A stretch of 64,000 bases of DNA from the NCBI RefSeq assembly GCF_932276165.1, contig NC_064005.1, forward strand, positions 3,038,001-3,102,000. The letters are read 5' to 3'. The notes beneath the pieces were generated by a model that had not been told where the DNA came from, did not search any database, and saw only the letters and a list, made by a program, of their open reading frames with translations. This DNA is from Plutella xylostella (lineage: Eukaryota; Arthropoda; Insecta; Lepidoptera; Plutellidae). Position numbers and translations under genes: made by a program. Below are positions 50,201-60,635 of the stretch, one piece after another; positions within the stretch are counted from its first letter, which is position 1, and the number at the start of each line of letters is the position of its first letter.

Positions 50201-51978
50201 ATGCGTCCGTTGCGTACGATGCTGAAAGGTGGACCTAGAGGTTACAATTACAAACGATCGAAGTTGAAACGATGGGTCAAAAATGACTTACCGAGTTCAT
50301 GCTGTATTCATAACCATCGGGGTTAGCCAGGGGAATGATTATCCAGTCAATTTCAGTTGTCAACTCATCATCAGGATGGCTGATGAGCTGATCAATGATG
50401 TAGAGAGCGACCGGCGGGGTGATCCACTCGCGGGCGTGCACGGCGGCGTCGATCACGATCACTGGCTTCAGCTCGTTTTCGAAACGGGTCGTAGAGATCC
50501 TCACGTATTTGATCTGACGACCTTCGAAGGTCAGGCCGGCGTTGATAACGGTCACCAAGCCAGGGTTCTGCCTCGCTAATTCATCCAAATGGTTGTTGAT
50601 CTGGGAGATAAAGAATATTTTAGAGTTTTTTTTCGTTTGTTACCTTCGCCAAACTAACTACTTACTTACCTATATTTGGACGCTTTCCTCATCTTCTCTT
50701 CTAAATCATTCCTTAACCCAAAGGTTGCCTGCAGCCCGCCTATTGTGTATTTTCCACTGTGTTTTTTTTTGGTTTGGTGTTTCAGTATCAATAAAGTAAT
50801 AGGTATTCTACATTATAAAAAATATTTATGAGTACTTAAAAGGGTAATTTGAATGTGTGTCAAGGATATTGAGGTTCTTACGGCTTCATAGTCGTAGTAG
50901 GTGTCCCAGGACATCCCCTCGCCGCTGCGCGCGGCCGCCAGCCTGCTGAGCTCGATTTCTTGCTCTTCTTTCCGCAAAATCCTAGTGGAAAGCATAATAT
51001 TAAAATTTACTTTTAATGGTTTGGTATCATATAAGTATTTTTTAATAGAATTTATAAAAAACAGCATTTAAGTATTATTTTTATTTTTTATTGTTAGGTT
51101 TATTTACGTAGGTATATTACAAAGTTTCATCATATTATAATCATATTTAGCTGTATTTAGCTGTCTTGGTGGTTAACTTATCAGGTAAAGATCGTAACCG
51201 AATCGGTAGATACCCCTATTCCGTTATGATCTTTACATTAAACATCGTCACTTTAACTGCTTTAACATAAAAAAACTATCTACAAACTTTATGATGGATA
51301 TAAGTACCTAGGTAGTTGTATAGATAAGAGTAAAAAAACTCCTAATGAGCAATAACTTACTCAGCAAGGTTATCAGCAATCTTGGTGTACGTGATCTCCC
51401 TCTGATCGAAGTACGGCAACCATTGCTGCCTCTCTTCAGGAGACAGTTTCACCATTGCTTCTAGAACACCCGATGTAGACGCCTTAGTTGAGAGCAGGTC
51501 TAGAGCTCCTTTAGCACCTAGAGTTGCAAGCTCTCTCTGGGGTCCACGGATTTGGAATAACTGGTGACTGTACGAAAATTATTTCATGTTAGTTTGAATT
51601 AGAATTAGGTAAATTCCGATTAACTTTAGGTTTTGATTAAGTTTAAAGAGAGAAAAAAAGAAAAAAATCGTTTAAGTAACTATTTCAAACATGAAATAAA
51701 AGTTTAGAAATGAGCTGAGCGATGCTGCTGCTGATGAGCTTTCTGTTGCTGAAACGGTTTTAGTTCACCTTGTTGCTGGTAGGCCATAGCGCTGGTTTTC
51801 AGCTAGAACCCTGAACCCTAGAACCCTTAAGTAGTCTTGAATGTTCATGCAAACATTTTTGTTAATTCATCACCAATATGAAATACAAAATAAACAAAAC
51901 TTACCCCTCATATTGTTCATGACGGCCGTACGTCGAGGATACAGCCAGCAGCAGTACACACGCCACTAGACGAGCCAT
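44284..51978 (-). CDS. Secreted zinc carboxypeptidase, M14 A/B subfamily, predicted digestive
   Basis: Six exons: 51905-51978 (signal peptide MARLVACVLLLAVSSTYG), 51361-51567 (propeptide, LFQIRGPQREL), 50882-50981, 50292-50600, 49750-50020 and 44284-44585. All have consensus junctions and consistent phase. Zinc ligands are visible as HAREW (H69/E72, CPA numbering) and the His of ISLHSYGN (H196). Substrate residues are GNRNF (N144/R145) and the Tyr before TTGTSRDW (Y248). The catalytic Glu is in YTLELPG (E270). The propeptide means it is made as a zymogen activated by trypsin-like cleavage. The residue aligning with CPA 255, which sets S1' specificity, is Arg, suggesting preference for acidic C-terminal residues. 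The last intron (44586-49749) hosts a 4.7-kb LINE. Confidence 0.92.
45124..48090 (-). CDS. LINE ORF2: endonuclease and reverse transcriptase
   Basis: It is 988 codons with no internal stop. Residues ~45-260 are an AP-type endonuclease/exonuclease/phosphatase fold (VVHINAQSIPAHYSDM, LVSESWL, GGGGVAIYLRS, VMGDFNTCLL, SYHDLLYVSYKVRT). Residues ~480-760 are the reverse transcriptase (FRPISILPFLSKVLERLVFE, FQSGFRPGHSTVTALIKV, LLDFSNAFNSVD, AGVPQGGVLSPLLFSLFIN). The catalytic YADDLQLYAG box is intact. The C-terminal ~200 residues match the usual post-RT region of this clade (HSQGRALRSV, AACLWNSLPEGVR). It lacks an RNase H domain. It should prime reverse transcription at a nicked target and copy its own RNA. 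Confidence 0.93.
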   Translation of the reverse strand: MSIYDSAHSDDDDDSFLSCSSIATASSCDLSYVSLFSNLNNAFSNCPKSLNVVHINAQSIPAHYSDMLTSFDNNNIHAILVSESWLKPSLDSSVYPLPGFQLIRNDRTNKGGGGVAIYLRSHIPFTIVSKSPSEYSEKAEHLLIEVRLGYTRILLGVCYSPSMTVNYFSSFEKLLEDFSPLFDNTIVMGDFNTCLLKNNSRSNTLQSIVTSKNLHILPLQATHHPPNSEPTLLDLIIVSSPDLVMKHGQFTADCFSYHDLLYVSYKVRTPKPKKRTILQRNFKKVDLQRLFEDAKAIDWAQLNDIDDIDERVTMFNSLLTNLFNKHAPLRPVRVKQLPAPWLTDKIKGFMTKRDHAKYRYKKQPTEENLKVYKELRNRCNRVCRDAKRRYIHTSIENCDNSQLWNFLKTLGIGKSKANSNFDIDLSALNKHFSTPPLVLNDQIRTEALNHLSSLPIPDCPSFNFKLVTGRDVKRCISDITSKAVGIDDIGARMIVSILDVILPHITNLMNYSLLCSSFPSLWKKAFILPLPKVPNPTSLSQFRPISILPFLSKVLERLVFEQLSSYLSNNQLLNPFQSGFRPGHSTVTALIKVTDDIRHNIDDQKLTVLALLDFSNAFNSVDFELLLGVIQSLNVSPAVTRWFESYLKGRQQCVRTDAESSSWCQVLAGVPQGGVLSPLLFSLFINILANKLTSNYHLYADDLQLYAGAPPESLSTAVSCINENLEIISKWVKSFGLLLNPSKSQAIILGSSRMLRKIDVSAVMRVTYDQTVIPYVASVKNLGVIMDCTLSWIPQVDAVSKKMFASFHSLKRLQYFLPLNTKVTLAQSLLLPILDYADVSYLDLTEELLNKLERLQNLCIRFIFGLRKYDHISEYRAQLQWLPIRLRRNTHILNILYSVLNNPSSPQYLKCKFSFLCSHSQGRALRSVDNKLLSIPDHNAASYSDSFAMKAACLWNSLPEGVRQSPSMATFKKNVRHHYFESLGWQVK
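48184..48328. mobile_element. MITE with ~53-bp TIRs, TA ends, inside the LINE
   Basis: The left arm starts tatagtgccacaaacttatc and the right arm ends gataagtttgtggcactata. The arms are exact inverses over about 50 bp, around a ~37-bp loop. The TA at both ends is the target duplication style of Tc1/mariner-related elements. It lies between ORF1 and ORF2 of the LINE. Confidence 0.85.
48654..49451 (-). CDS. LINE ORF1 protein
   Basis: It is 265 codons: an N-terminal coiled-coil region (about residues 20-85, heptad-like LTKDFEAFKKSVMDILRLLQ). A central RRM-like/carboxy domain follows (RKVLLFSGISEDPNE, RPRPILVRLASMSTKATIWS, YVKLSDDSRVKI). The tail is basic, Ala/Pro/Lys-rich. This is the usual layout of LINE ORF1 RNA-binding chaperones. 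It ends 563 bp before ORF2 begins, part of which is an inserted MITE. Confidence 0.8.
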   Translation of the reverse strand: MATAQDILNKQIGIEKVLGSWMEDYERRLKASSTPEKTKDLDSLTKDFEAFKKSVMDILRLLQDQVVGLMQQVDELESQSRRKVLLFSGISEDPNEHLPGVISNIAVAKLGIADFQESSMQQCIRLGAPNSKRPRPILVRLASMSTKATIWSKKKCLKTSSVVVSEFLTRTRQELYSRSRKHFGIRACWTANGAVYVKLSDDSRVKIVSAAQLDELCRKHPAAAPTTTAAAKAPGDKALSKPSKPAPSAAAPVTRSKATVSKDKR

Positions 51979-52484
51979 GGTTAAAGGACCTCCAACGAAG
52001 AATGACCACACGCAGCTTGAAATAGCTTATTTTATCATATGGATCGGTATCTTAGTTATAAAACTGAATTAATGATAGGTTTTATCTTAAGATATCCCAA
52101 TATTAAGATTTTATTGTTATTACTACTTAGTTGTAAATTTATATTGCTTAGAGTTATTTTATCTATATTGTTGTAGGTATCACATACTTCGTTACCTATG
52201 CAAGGTGAAAATAGAATATTCTCGAAATATAAAAAATATATATACTTAAGTAAGTATGTACCTACTTAGAAACAACGGCACAGCAAATTACTAAAAAGTT
52301 ACTAACATGCACAAGGTTAAAGGTTAATAAATTTAATGGTCCTTTTTTGCCACCACTTCGCCACAACCCAAACTAGGTTCTACAACTGCAATACTGAGTC
52401 TCTGTAAAAACAATGGTAAAACAAAAAACTTACTTTTGTATAAATAACTGTATTTAAGAAATAATGGTGAACAATGGTGAAATG
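51979..52484. other. Carboxypeptidase promoter side, no further gene seen
   Basis: About 500 bp between the carboxypeptidase start and the 3' end of the orphan GPCR exon. It is AT-rich with taggta-type simple sequence. I see a tttatcat stretch about 55 bp upstream of the ATG that could hold a TATA-like core, but nothing definite. Confidence 0.35.
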
Positions 52485-53287
52485 CTATCTTATGAACAGT
52501 CCATGGTGAAGTCTGAAGATTCTGATCTTCCAAACATATTTCCAATAGATTTTCTTGACAGACTTTTTGAAACCTGTATGCCACCACGCGTATATCACAG
52601 GGTCACACAAACTGTTACACACTCCCAAAAAGTACAACGGTCCCAGCGTCAAAGTCTCTATAGGAATACAAACATAGCCATTTATCAATATGTTGCAATT
52701 CACATAAACTATAATAGATACATAATACGGAGCCCAAGTGCAAACGAAACATGCAGTAACAAATATAACAGTTTTAACAGCTTTGAATTTGCTGGGCTGT
52801 GAGTTTACCGCTCGAGCTTTTCTGTAGTAATGCCTCATTTTGACCATTTTCTTCCTTATCAGCCTGTACCATTGCGGCTCGGGGTTCCCAGGTGGTTGGT
52901 CATTCATACTTGTCATCGATTCCATATTATCTATCTCATGCATCTCAATCTCGCTACAACTCTCCCCACTCAAAGTGTTAGTAGAAAGCGTGATCGTTAC
53001 AGTTGTCTCTGAAATCTCATCATACTTTTTGCATTCATCTTCATACGCTTTATTGATGTATGCAATCTTGTGATTAGTTTCGCGGAAAGCCCTTATGTCA
53101 TCGACGGCCTTGACAGCGCGATGTAATATGAGGAAGTAGAGCACGCAAACCATGATGATTACCAGTAATGATATAATGGAGACCACGACAAGCAGGGCTG
53201 GTGGGAAAACGGCAATGTACCAGCATCGGTAGTTGGTGAATGTGAGCCCCGTCCACCCCATGGCAGGCAAGCTTGCAATGGATATCG
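52485..53287 (-). CDS. Divergent GPCR terminal exon (TM4 end to TM7), no own upstream exons found
   Basis: The acceptor TTATTTCAG at 53288 is followed in phase 1 by codons for ISIASLPAMGWTGL (end of TM4). Then come TM5 (FPPALLVVVSIISLLVIIMV), a long third loop, TM6 (VTACFVCTWAPYYVSIIV) and TM7 (LGVCNSLCDPVIYAWW). The NPxxY motif is replaced by DPVIY. Overall it is homologous to exon 4 of both receptor genes but clearly divergent. Only ~400 bp separate it from the terminal exon of paralogue 2, too little for exons 1-3. It is either an alternative last exon for paralogue 2 (the phase is compatible) or a remnant of a third gene. Confidence 0.8.
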
Positions 53288-53688
53288 CTGAAATAAGAAA
53301 GTGTAATTTTATGTAAATCATGCACTGAAAGAGCCGAAATAAGTAGGTACCTGCCATGTTTTACTTGTACTTAAATTACATTTCAGGTACCTATTAAACT
53401 TAATTGTGTTTGTGGCGTGAGATGTTAGGTAAATAAGTATACCTATTACACAGACCTGTCCTATTACCTATATTGGCAAGAAAAAAAAACTAGATGAAGA
53501 CAAAAATTAAACAAAACATTAAATACATTTTAATATACTTCGATACTTATTTAAGATAACTAGATTATAGTTATAATTTATTTAAATAACTAAATAATAG
53601 AGAGCTATATAGCTAGGTAGGTACGAAGTCATGGAAAGGGTTTTAATAAAGGATATTATTAGAGATATACATCGTATCTTCTAGAGAT

Positions 53689-56600
53689 CTACTTAAGACA
53701 TTTTTTCTTGCAGCAGTGCTGTATAAGGTATGATTTCAGTGCTGATTTAAAACCTCTATGCCACCAAGCATAAATTAAAGGATTCAAAATACTGTTCAGG
53801 AACGCCAATGTTGCTAGTGGGCCCCTTAATAAAGCATTCAGGCTGATACATTCTAGGTTTCCAATTTTGTTTGTGCAAAACACATAAAAGCACACAACTA
53901 TAAAAAATGGCAACCACGTAATTATGAAACTACCAGATGTAAGCATCACTATAGCAACAGCTCTTAATTTACGGGGTTCTTTAGACTTGTAATCGCCATT
54001 CAACTTTTTGGTTACTCGATTGTACATTTGTTTTACTTTATTTGGAGATTGTTTTAGAGTTGAGGCGGACACATTGTTACGAGAACCGTCATTGTAGTCA
54101 GAATGAATAGTGAGTATACTCAGTTTCGAATCAAAGTTGTTTTGTTTACTCTCTACATTATCACCAGCAGTTACTCTTCTATCATCACTGGAATTAAGTT
54201 CGTCGATACTTTTAGCTTTAACATTATACGGAAGCATCCTATTAGCTTCAGCTTTTTTGATACGATGCACATCTGACATAGAACTACTTCTGTTGATTCT
54301 TAGACCATTTTTATCTGGGAATTTGTTTGAATAATTAATGTTGCCCACCTTGTTACCATTCAGGTTACCACGATAGATTCTCAATCTATCACTAGATTTT
54401 ACGTTGATCTGTTTCTTGGCGTTGTTAATAGTTTTAAAGTTTCTAAGAGCACGGATTAGTATTTTTACGTACAACACGGCTACTACAGCAATTGGTATAA
54501 CACTGAGAATGGAGTTTATTAGAATAAGCCCACCGGGAAACACAGATATGTAAGAACAACGGGTGCCTTTGAGTTCTTGGTTGACCCATCCGGTCGCCGG
54601 CATGAAGCCAAGGATCAGACCTGCAAAGTGAGTGAGGGTAAACACATAATATAACTACTTTCTTAATAATTAGTAACAAACAATAAAGCAACGTAAACAT
54701 ATAGGTACTTTAGGTACAACAATGATTAAATTTCCACAGATAGATAATAAACATCGGACGAAAATAATAAAATTGTTATGTACACTAACTAAAACAATAG
54801 GTATAAGGAATCATTTGTTAGCTTTGTTTGGTTTTAGAAAACTTACTTATATTTTTTTTACTTAGGTATCTGCAACACAAGACATGAAACTACAGTTAAG
54901 ATTATTAACTGTTTCGCAGAGATACGTTTTAAAAACTTACCAACAAGCCAAATAATGAGAATGCCGATTCTGACTCTGGTAGTGTTTATCCATCTCTGGT
55001 AATACAATCCGTGTATAATATAAATGTACCGGTCAATGGCGATGAAACCCACACTAAATATGGACACCATCGTCGGACATACGATCATACCTGATGAAAA
55101 TAGACGTCATGAGTCAATCAATGTTCCATTAAGGGTCTGCAATAGGGAATCGAGGGTTGGCATTGTCATAGAATTATGTAGTAAATGATGCTCTACAGCC
55201 TTGAAAAAAATCACACAGGTAGTTGAAGAGTCTAGCTAGGTGCTGAATCATTCGAATTTAAGTAAATGATTATGGATAACTGTAAATTAATTTCAGAATA
55301 TCAAGAAAAACCAGTCAATCACACTCCCGTATTGTAACAACTGTGTCGTAATTATAAAGAATTTTCATATGATTTTTATCATATTATAAAGTTAAAGGCT
55401 TGGACTAGGCGCTAAATACCTTGTTTTTTAATAAACACACACTTATTTTGTGTAAATTAATCCCAAACTTGAGCAATTTTTTTCCCTCAAATCTTCATAC
55501 AAATATCTATGGCGGCTTTCTGTGTTATAAAATCATAAACACAAGTGACGTTTGACTCAGTTGGCCGCTGGCCTCCAAAGAAGGGTCACGTCGGTTTAGG
55601 CAGCACTGACAGCTCGCGATCTTATCGTGTACAGATACAAAATCACTGCACATTGGTTGTCATTGCACTTTTTCAACTTTTATGACACCAACATAATTTG
55701 ATTTGAAATTGAGGAAGCATAATTCTTCCAGTATATTCAATACATTAAATTAAATTAGATAGTGTGCAATATTCTCGTGATATTACAGTCTCGTAAAGGT
55801 CTGATGAGGAGCAGGAATATAGCGAATGGATCTAAGTGATGACAATACGCAAGAACATTAGGTTAGGGATCAAAAATACAGTCTCTTGGTGCTGGTTGAG
55901 GTATGGTCTCGTGAGGATCTGATGAGGGCAGTAACACGGTGGTGGCTCAATTTTATTTCAAAGATGTTAATAGCTAAAAGCATCGAGTTTGGGCTATTAA
56001 GTATGTTTTTCAGAGAGAGAGAAAGAGATTTTGTTTTTCCTCTGGATGTGTTAGGTTTACTGGGTTTACTAAGTTCATTCTGTTAATGGCATCAAGTTGT
56101 TATGTGTTCATAAGTAATAATTATTTATTAACAAAATGCTGTTGATTCTCCACGAAAATGTAAAAATAAAAATAAAATAAATAAAAATAAATTCGTAACG
56201 TAAAATTGTCAATGACGGAATTTCTTCTATAGACAGTAGCCACAAAAAAAACAAACGATAGATGGCGTGATTTGAAGATAAAGATACATTTTTTCGACAC
56301 ATAGACAGCAACAACAAAAAAAAATACAGATTTAAAGAAAAGAAACACATACTTATACAAAACAACAAAGAAAAAAAAGGATACACATCAAAATAACTGG
56401 AAAAAATATAAGCCCCAATTTACTTGTGTGGGACAGGGAGTACCATAATATTTTTTTTGGGGTACTCCCCATCTATGCGAAATATCAGCTTGATATCTTT
56501 ACCCGTTTCTGAGAAAAAGGGCGGTGACAGACAGTCAGTCAGACAGACGGACAACAAAGAGATCCTATAACGGTTGCTTTTTTTCTTTTGACGTTCGAAA

Positions 56601-58596
56601 CCCTAAAATTAAGTAAAAATATTATGCTGCCAAAAAATGTACTTACAGGTATTGAAAAAGCGGTATATAAACAAATTATACCAGCAGAGGGTTCACCATT
56701 TAGCTGAATGTTACTTAGAAAACGGCCTTGAGTGGCGGTCAAGTTGGTCCCCGCCTGCGATACTTTCCATTAACATTGGGACTCGTTTTCATGTTTTTAG
56801 CGTACATTCAGGTTTTTAGTTTTTTATAATTGTATTTTTTTTATTTGTAACTTTTTAGTTGTTTTTATTTTATGAAATTTTACGTCGGTAGGTAGTTCAT
56901 GATCATTTTTTATTTCAATAATTTTGGTGTTGTTATTTAAATACCTTCAATATGCATATTTTTGTAATGTGAAAATCAAGTCCTTTCATTTGATACCTTA
57001 CACGGCAAAGTTGAATTATTATTTTTTCGATCATCACGTTATGTCCTCAAGAGGGCGCTATGTACATTTTAATGGAACGTCACATAGCCTATATAGCCAT
57101 CGCGCCATCAATACGCTTCTAACAATACCTCATACATCAAAATCTATCAAGCCGTTTAGGCTACAGGAGGGAACAAAGAAACAGACAAACATACATATAT
57201 ACATACATACAATCAAAAAACATTACCCTCCTCCTTCGGCAGTCGGGTAAAAAGGAGTAAGACAGGGGGTCATTCTGAACTTTTGCTCTACGAGTTTTGG
57301 AAATTAACAAAAAAAAACCTTTTTCATAGAAACTTTGTTGGACATGTGACTTTTTACCATGGAAAACGAATATTTTTTTTCGCGAATTTGCAAATCTCGT
57401 AGAACAAAAGTTGTTCAGAATGACCCCTTGAGTCATCCCCTTTTGGCTTAGTATAGCCCTTTTGCGACACTATGTATTTACTTTGCTTGGTCGTCGGGGT
57501 TCAGTTGGCTGGAGGATGCCCGAAACTTATTATCTACACTTTAATTCTTTTAGTTACCTTTCTACAAGTAAATACCACATTTGTTTGAGAAAGCTAATCG
57601 GGTTCCGAGTATAGAGTAAAGTGGCACCCCTATTAATTTCTACTCTTTCCTGGTGCCTACCAGTGTAAGTAAGAATTATACTTACCCTAAAATTACCCAA
57701 AATGTACTTGAACATAATTGTCAATAAAGTTGGTGAGTAAAAGTTTATCGACCCACTGTGCAAACTTACATGTGTGCGTGTCACTGCGTGTGCTGTGTGA
57801 AGAGCATTGAAAACCCAAAATTGGCGCGGCACGTCACCCTGTACGGGCCCTTAAAGGCTTTTATTTGATGTGTTAATTAGCATACCTGCCTGCCACTTTA
57901 GAAAATTACGTGATGGCGATAACTTAATAATATACAGTGTAAGTTTAATAAAGACTTACCGATTTGGAATAAACACATGACGTCAGAGGCGACGATGCTG
58001 TCCACGGTGGTGCCGAAGATCAGGGACATGCCGATGATGGTGTCGGCTAAAGAAACGTTGCCTAGAAGCAGATAAGTGCTTTTCGGCTGTTGACCTGAAA
58101 ATTCATTTACAAATTGACAACATTTTCCCTAGAATACTATCTATTTGTTAGCTTATATGTATAGGCAATGATCTTGATGTTGATTTAACTATTGTACTAG
58201 TTTATTGCATAGTGTTTGTTGTATGGTAGGTAGATGTAGAATTCACTTAAAATGGCATTCTTAAATTCAGATTAGCAACACCATTAAATACAGTGAACAT
58301 AGTTAGTGGTTATTTTACCAACCTTTTCTCAAAATAAGTCCACTGGATATAACGACAGTCAGATTGCTCAATATGATCAAAGTGCCTAGGACATAGGCCA
58401 CCGACTTATACAGCATCAGCTGTTCTATCTCCCTCGCTCTGTAGGCCTCGTAAAGACTGAACAACTTTTCAGGGGTCACAGCCCCTGTCACATTAGTCTC
58501 ATTCGACGTCGTAATGTTCAGGTTGAAGGCACTAGCTATTTGCTCTAACGTCACATTAGCTTCAAGCACCGACGCGTTGACCATTGAACCCAACAT
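53689..58596 (-). CDS. Class A (rhodopsin-like) GPCR, orphan, paralogue 2
   Basis: Four exons with the same phase-1 structure as the receptor at 39-41.6 kb: 58323-58596, 57960-58094, 54941-55090 and 53689-54620. The N-terminus carries NASV, NVTL and NETN sequons. TM1 is SVAYVLGTLIILSNLTVVIS. TM3-TM4 contains AIDRYIYIIHGLYYQR, identical to paralogue 1. TM6 has ITWLPFFIVVCFY and TM7 NSILNPLIYAWW. Intron 2 is unusually long (about 2.9 kb) and holds repeats. The strong protein similarity and conserved splicing indicate tandem duplication, with the carboxypeptidase and secreted-protein genes now lying between the two. It should couple a small-molecule or lipid ligand to G proteins at the plasma membrane; the ligand is unknown. 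Confidence 0.88.
56400..56605. repeat. Dispersed repeat in GPCR intron
   Basis: Phrases gggacagggagtaccataat, tatcagcttgatatctttac and gacagtcagtcagacagacg resemble a common lepidopteran interspersed sequence. The flanking low-complexity A/T stretches (56150-56390) contain no credible ORF. Confidence 0.45.
57263..57432. mobile_element. TIR element (MITE), family E
   Basis: It starts agggggtcattctgaacttt and ends tgttcagaatgaccccttg. Inner inverted phrases are tctacgagttttgg and caaatctcgtaga. The centre carries gtgactttttaccatggaaa. Related centre phrases occur near 3890 and 29495, so this family is probably present there in decayed form. Confidence 0.65.
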
Positions 58597-60635
58597 TTTC
58601 GATTAGCTAAAACACAACACAGTCCAAAGTAACCATAGAGTAACCTTTATAGCACTGTTTACTTTAAATCGGTGGTCCAATCGGCTGCGCGCGCGCACCG
58701 TTGTCTAAACACACTAGTGTAGTTTGGAGATGCCAAACATCCGACATGATGAGGATAACTGACGGAGATCTGCCCGCTTATTGTTGTCACCGAATGGCCG
58801 ATTTATGTGCCCAGGGTTCCGCAGTGAAGGTTTCCTAACTCTAATATTTATGTAACAATTTGTGTAGATATTGATGCTGGCATCATTATCAGCTGTCCGA
58901 TATCCTAGTCACAAGTTCTGCCGAGCTTGGGGTTAGATGGCCGTGTATGAGATGTCCCCACATTTATTTATTTTATACAGTATAGTTAAGTATACTATTT
59001 TTTTTTTTATAGAAGAATGCTTGGATTTTGGTTGATATGTAATATTAAATACATAATTATATATTAATATTTAATTAGTGAGGTGGGCATCAAAGTAGAA
59101 CTTCGGTGTTGCAAAAAGGGTAAAAGTACTTACACACAAACCTAAGTACTTATAGAATAGAATAGAAGATCGACGCACTTACCCCATAATTATGTATACT
59201 TACAGTCATCGAGGTATAGTCAATCATAAGGAAGCAGGTAGATATGTACGTACATAGGTTACCTATCTACGGAACCCATATGCTTTATGAATTCAATTAC
59301 CATAAGCAGTTACTGGGTAGGTATAATACTTTACCAGGTCGTTTCGTTGTTAAACAATAATGTTGCGGACAATTATTTTTATGGGAAACATTAGGGTTTC
59401 TTTTGGAATACAAATCATCAATTAGGTATTATTTCTATAATGAGGATGTGACATGGGCACTAAAGAATTTTAGTGTAGCATTGGCTTCTTTAATAGGTAC
59501 GAATACCAACCTAACATATACTTAGCTTTAGTTTATTTTTTCATAATGTACCTAAGTAGTTACATTAGGTACTTAGGTAAGTTAGGTATACTTACCTAAA
59601 GGTTAAGACAATGTATTGGTAGAGGTACCTAACTTTAGTATACCTATACAGGGTACTTAATGATTTATCCCACTGCAATGTTACATGAAGGGAAAGTCTC
59701 ATTTCAGTAATAATTATGTAAGTACCTATTCTCTACGTATTCTATTCTAATATTTGACGGCCGACTGGTGTAGTGGTTAGTGACCCTGACTGCTAAGCCG
59801 AAGGTCCCGGGTTCGATTCCCGGCTGGGGCAGATATTTGTTTAAGGGCAGATATTTGTACTCGGGTCTTGGGTGTTGATATTTATATTTAGTATCTATCT
59901 ATATATGTATTTGTGTAGATATATCAGCTGTCCGACACCCATAACACAGGTTCTGCCTAGCTTGGGGTCGGATGGCCGTGTGTGAGATGTCCCCACATAT
60001 TTATTATTTATTTATTTAATATCTACTACGGGGGTAGGCCGTTTCGAATGGAGCTTTTGTGTCTCTTAAGAAACTTTTACTGCGTTCCTAATCTTGGGCC
60101 ATTTCCAACCTAGTAAACTATATTTGCTTAATCTCTAATATCTCTATAGATTTCCTCACGATGTTCGATCACGGTAAGTGCACCTGTAAGTACTTATTAT
60201 TACTTAACTACTATTTTATTGTAAGTATAACCTACATGCTACATGTACTTGCCAGGGTTTTTCGAAAGAGGACCGAGATCTTATTTGTTACGCCCGCCTC
60301 CAGTCTCTTTGTCAAATTCATAAATGCTGAAGGTAGAAAAGTTTCACTATTACCGAGAGATTACCGACCAATTTTATTTACCGACACATTTGAACAAAAA
60401 CCGCCAAATTTGCGGCCATTGACTTGACAGGTTGATTAGAAAACTCAACACGTATCCTGTCAGGGAAAATGTATAAAGTGTAAAAGAACGGGCCCTTGGA
60501 TCGACTTACACTGACATTTAAAATACTGACTGTCAGTGTCAAATTTGTTAATCTGTCATTATCTGTCAAAAGTAGAATTGTAAATAGATCCGGATTTTAT
60601 TTAATTTTCATAAGAAGAAAACAATATTAAACAAT
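58597..60635. other. Intergenic region between GPCR paralogue 2 and mRpL40
   Basis: About 2 kb with no exon seen. It contains the 3' half of a SINE (58868-58980: tatcagctgtccgatatcct and gagatgtccccacatttatt) and a complete SINE at 59755-60015. It also has many taggtac-type simple repeats. The divergent arrangement puts both gene starts toward this interval. Confidence 0.5.
59755..60015 (+). mobile_element. tRNA-derived SINE, complete
   Basis: The head is gtgtagtggttagtgaccct with B box gggttcgattcccgg. The body is agatatttgtactcgggtct to gtgagatgtccccacata, with a tttatttattt tail. It matches the copy at 40738-40995 over nearly its full length, so both are fairly young insertions. Confidence 0.8.

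Noticed and set aside
56108..56386. Phe/Tyr-rich small membrane-protein-like ORF
   Set aside because: It is encoded by A-rich simple sequence inside a GPCR intron, with no conserved start context.
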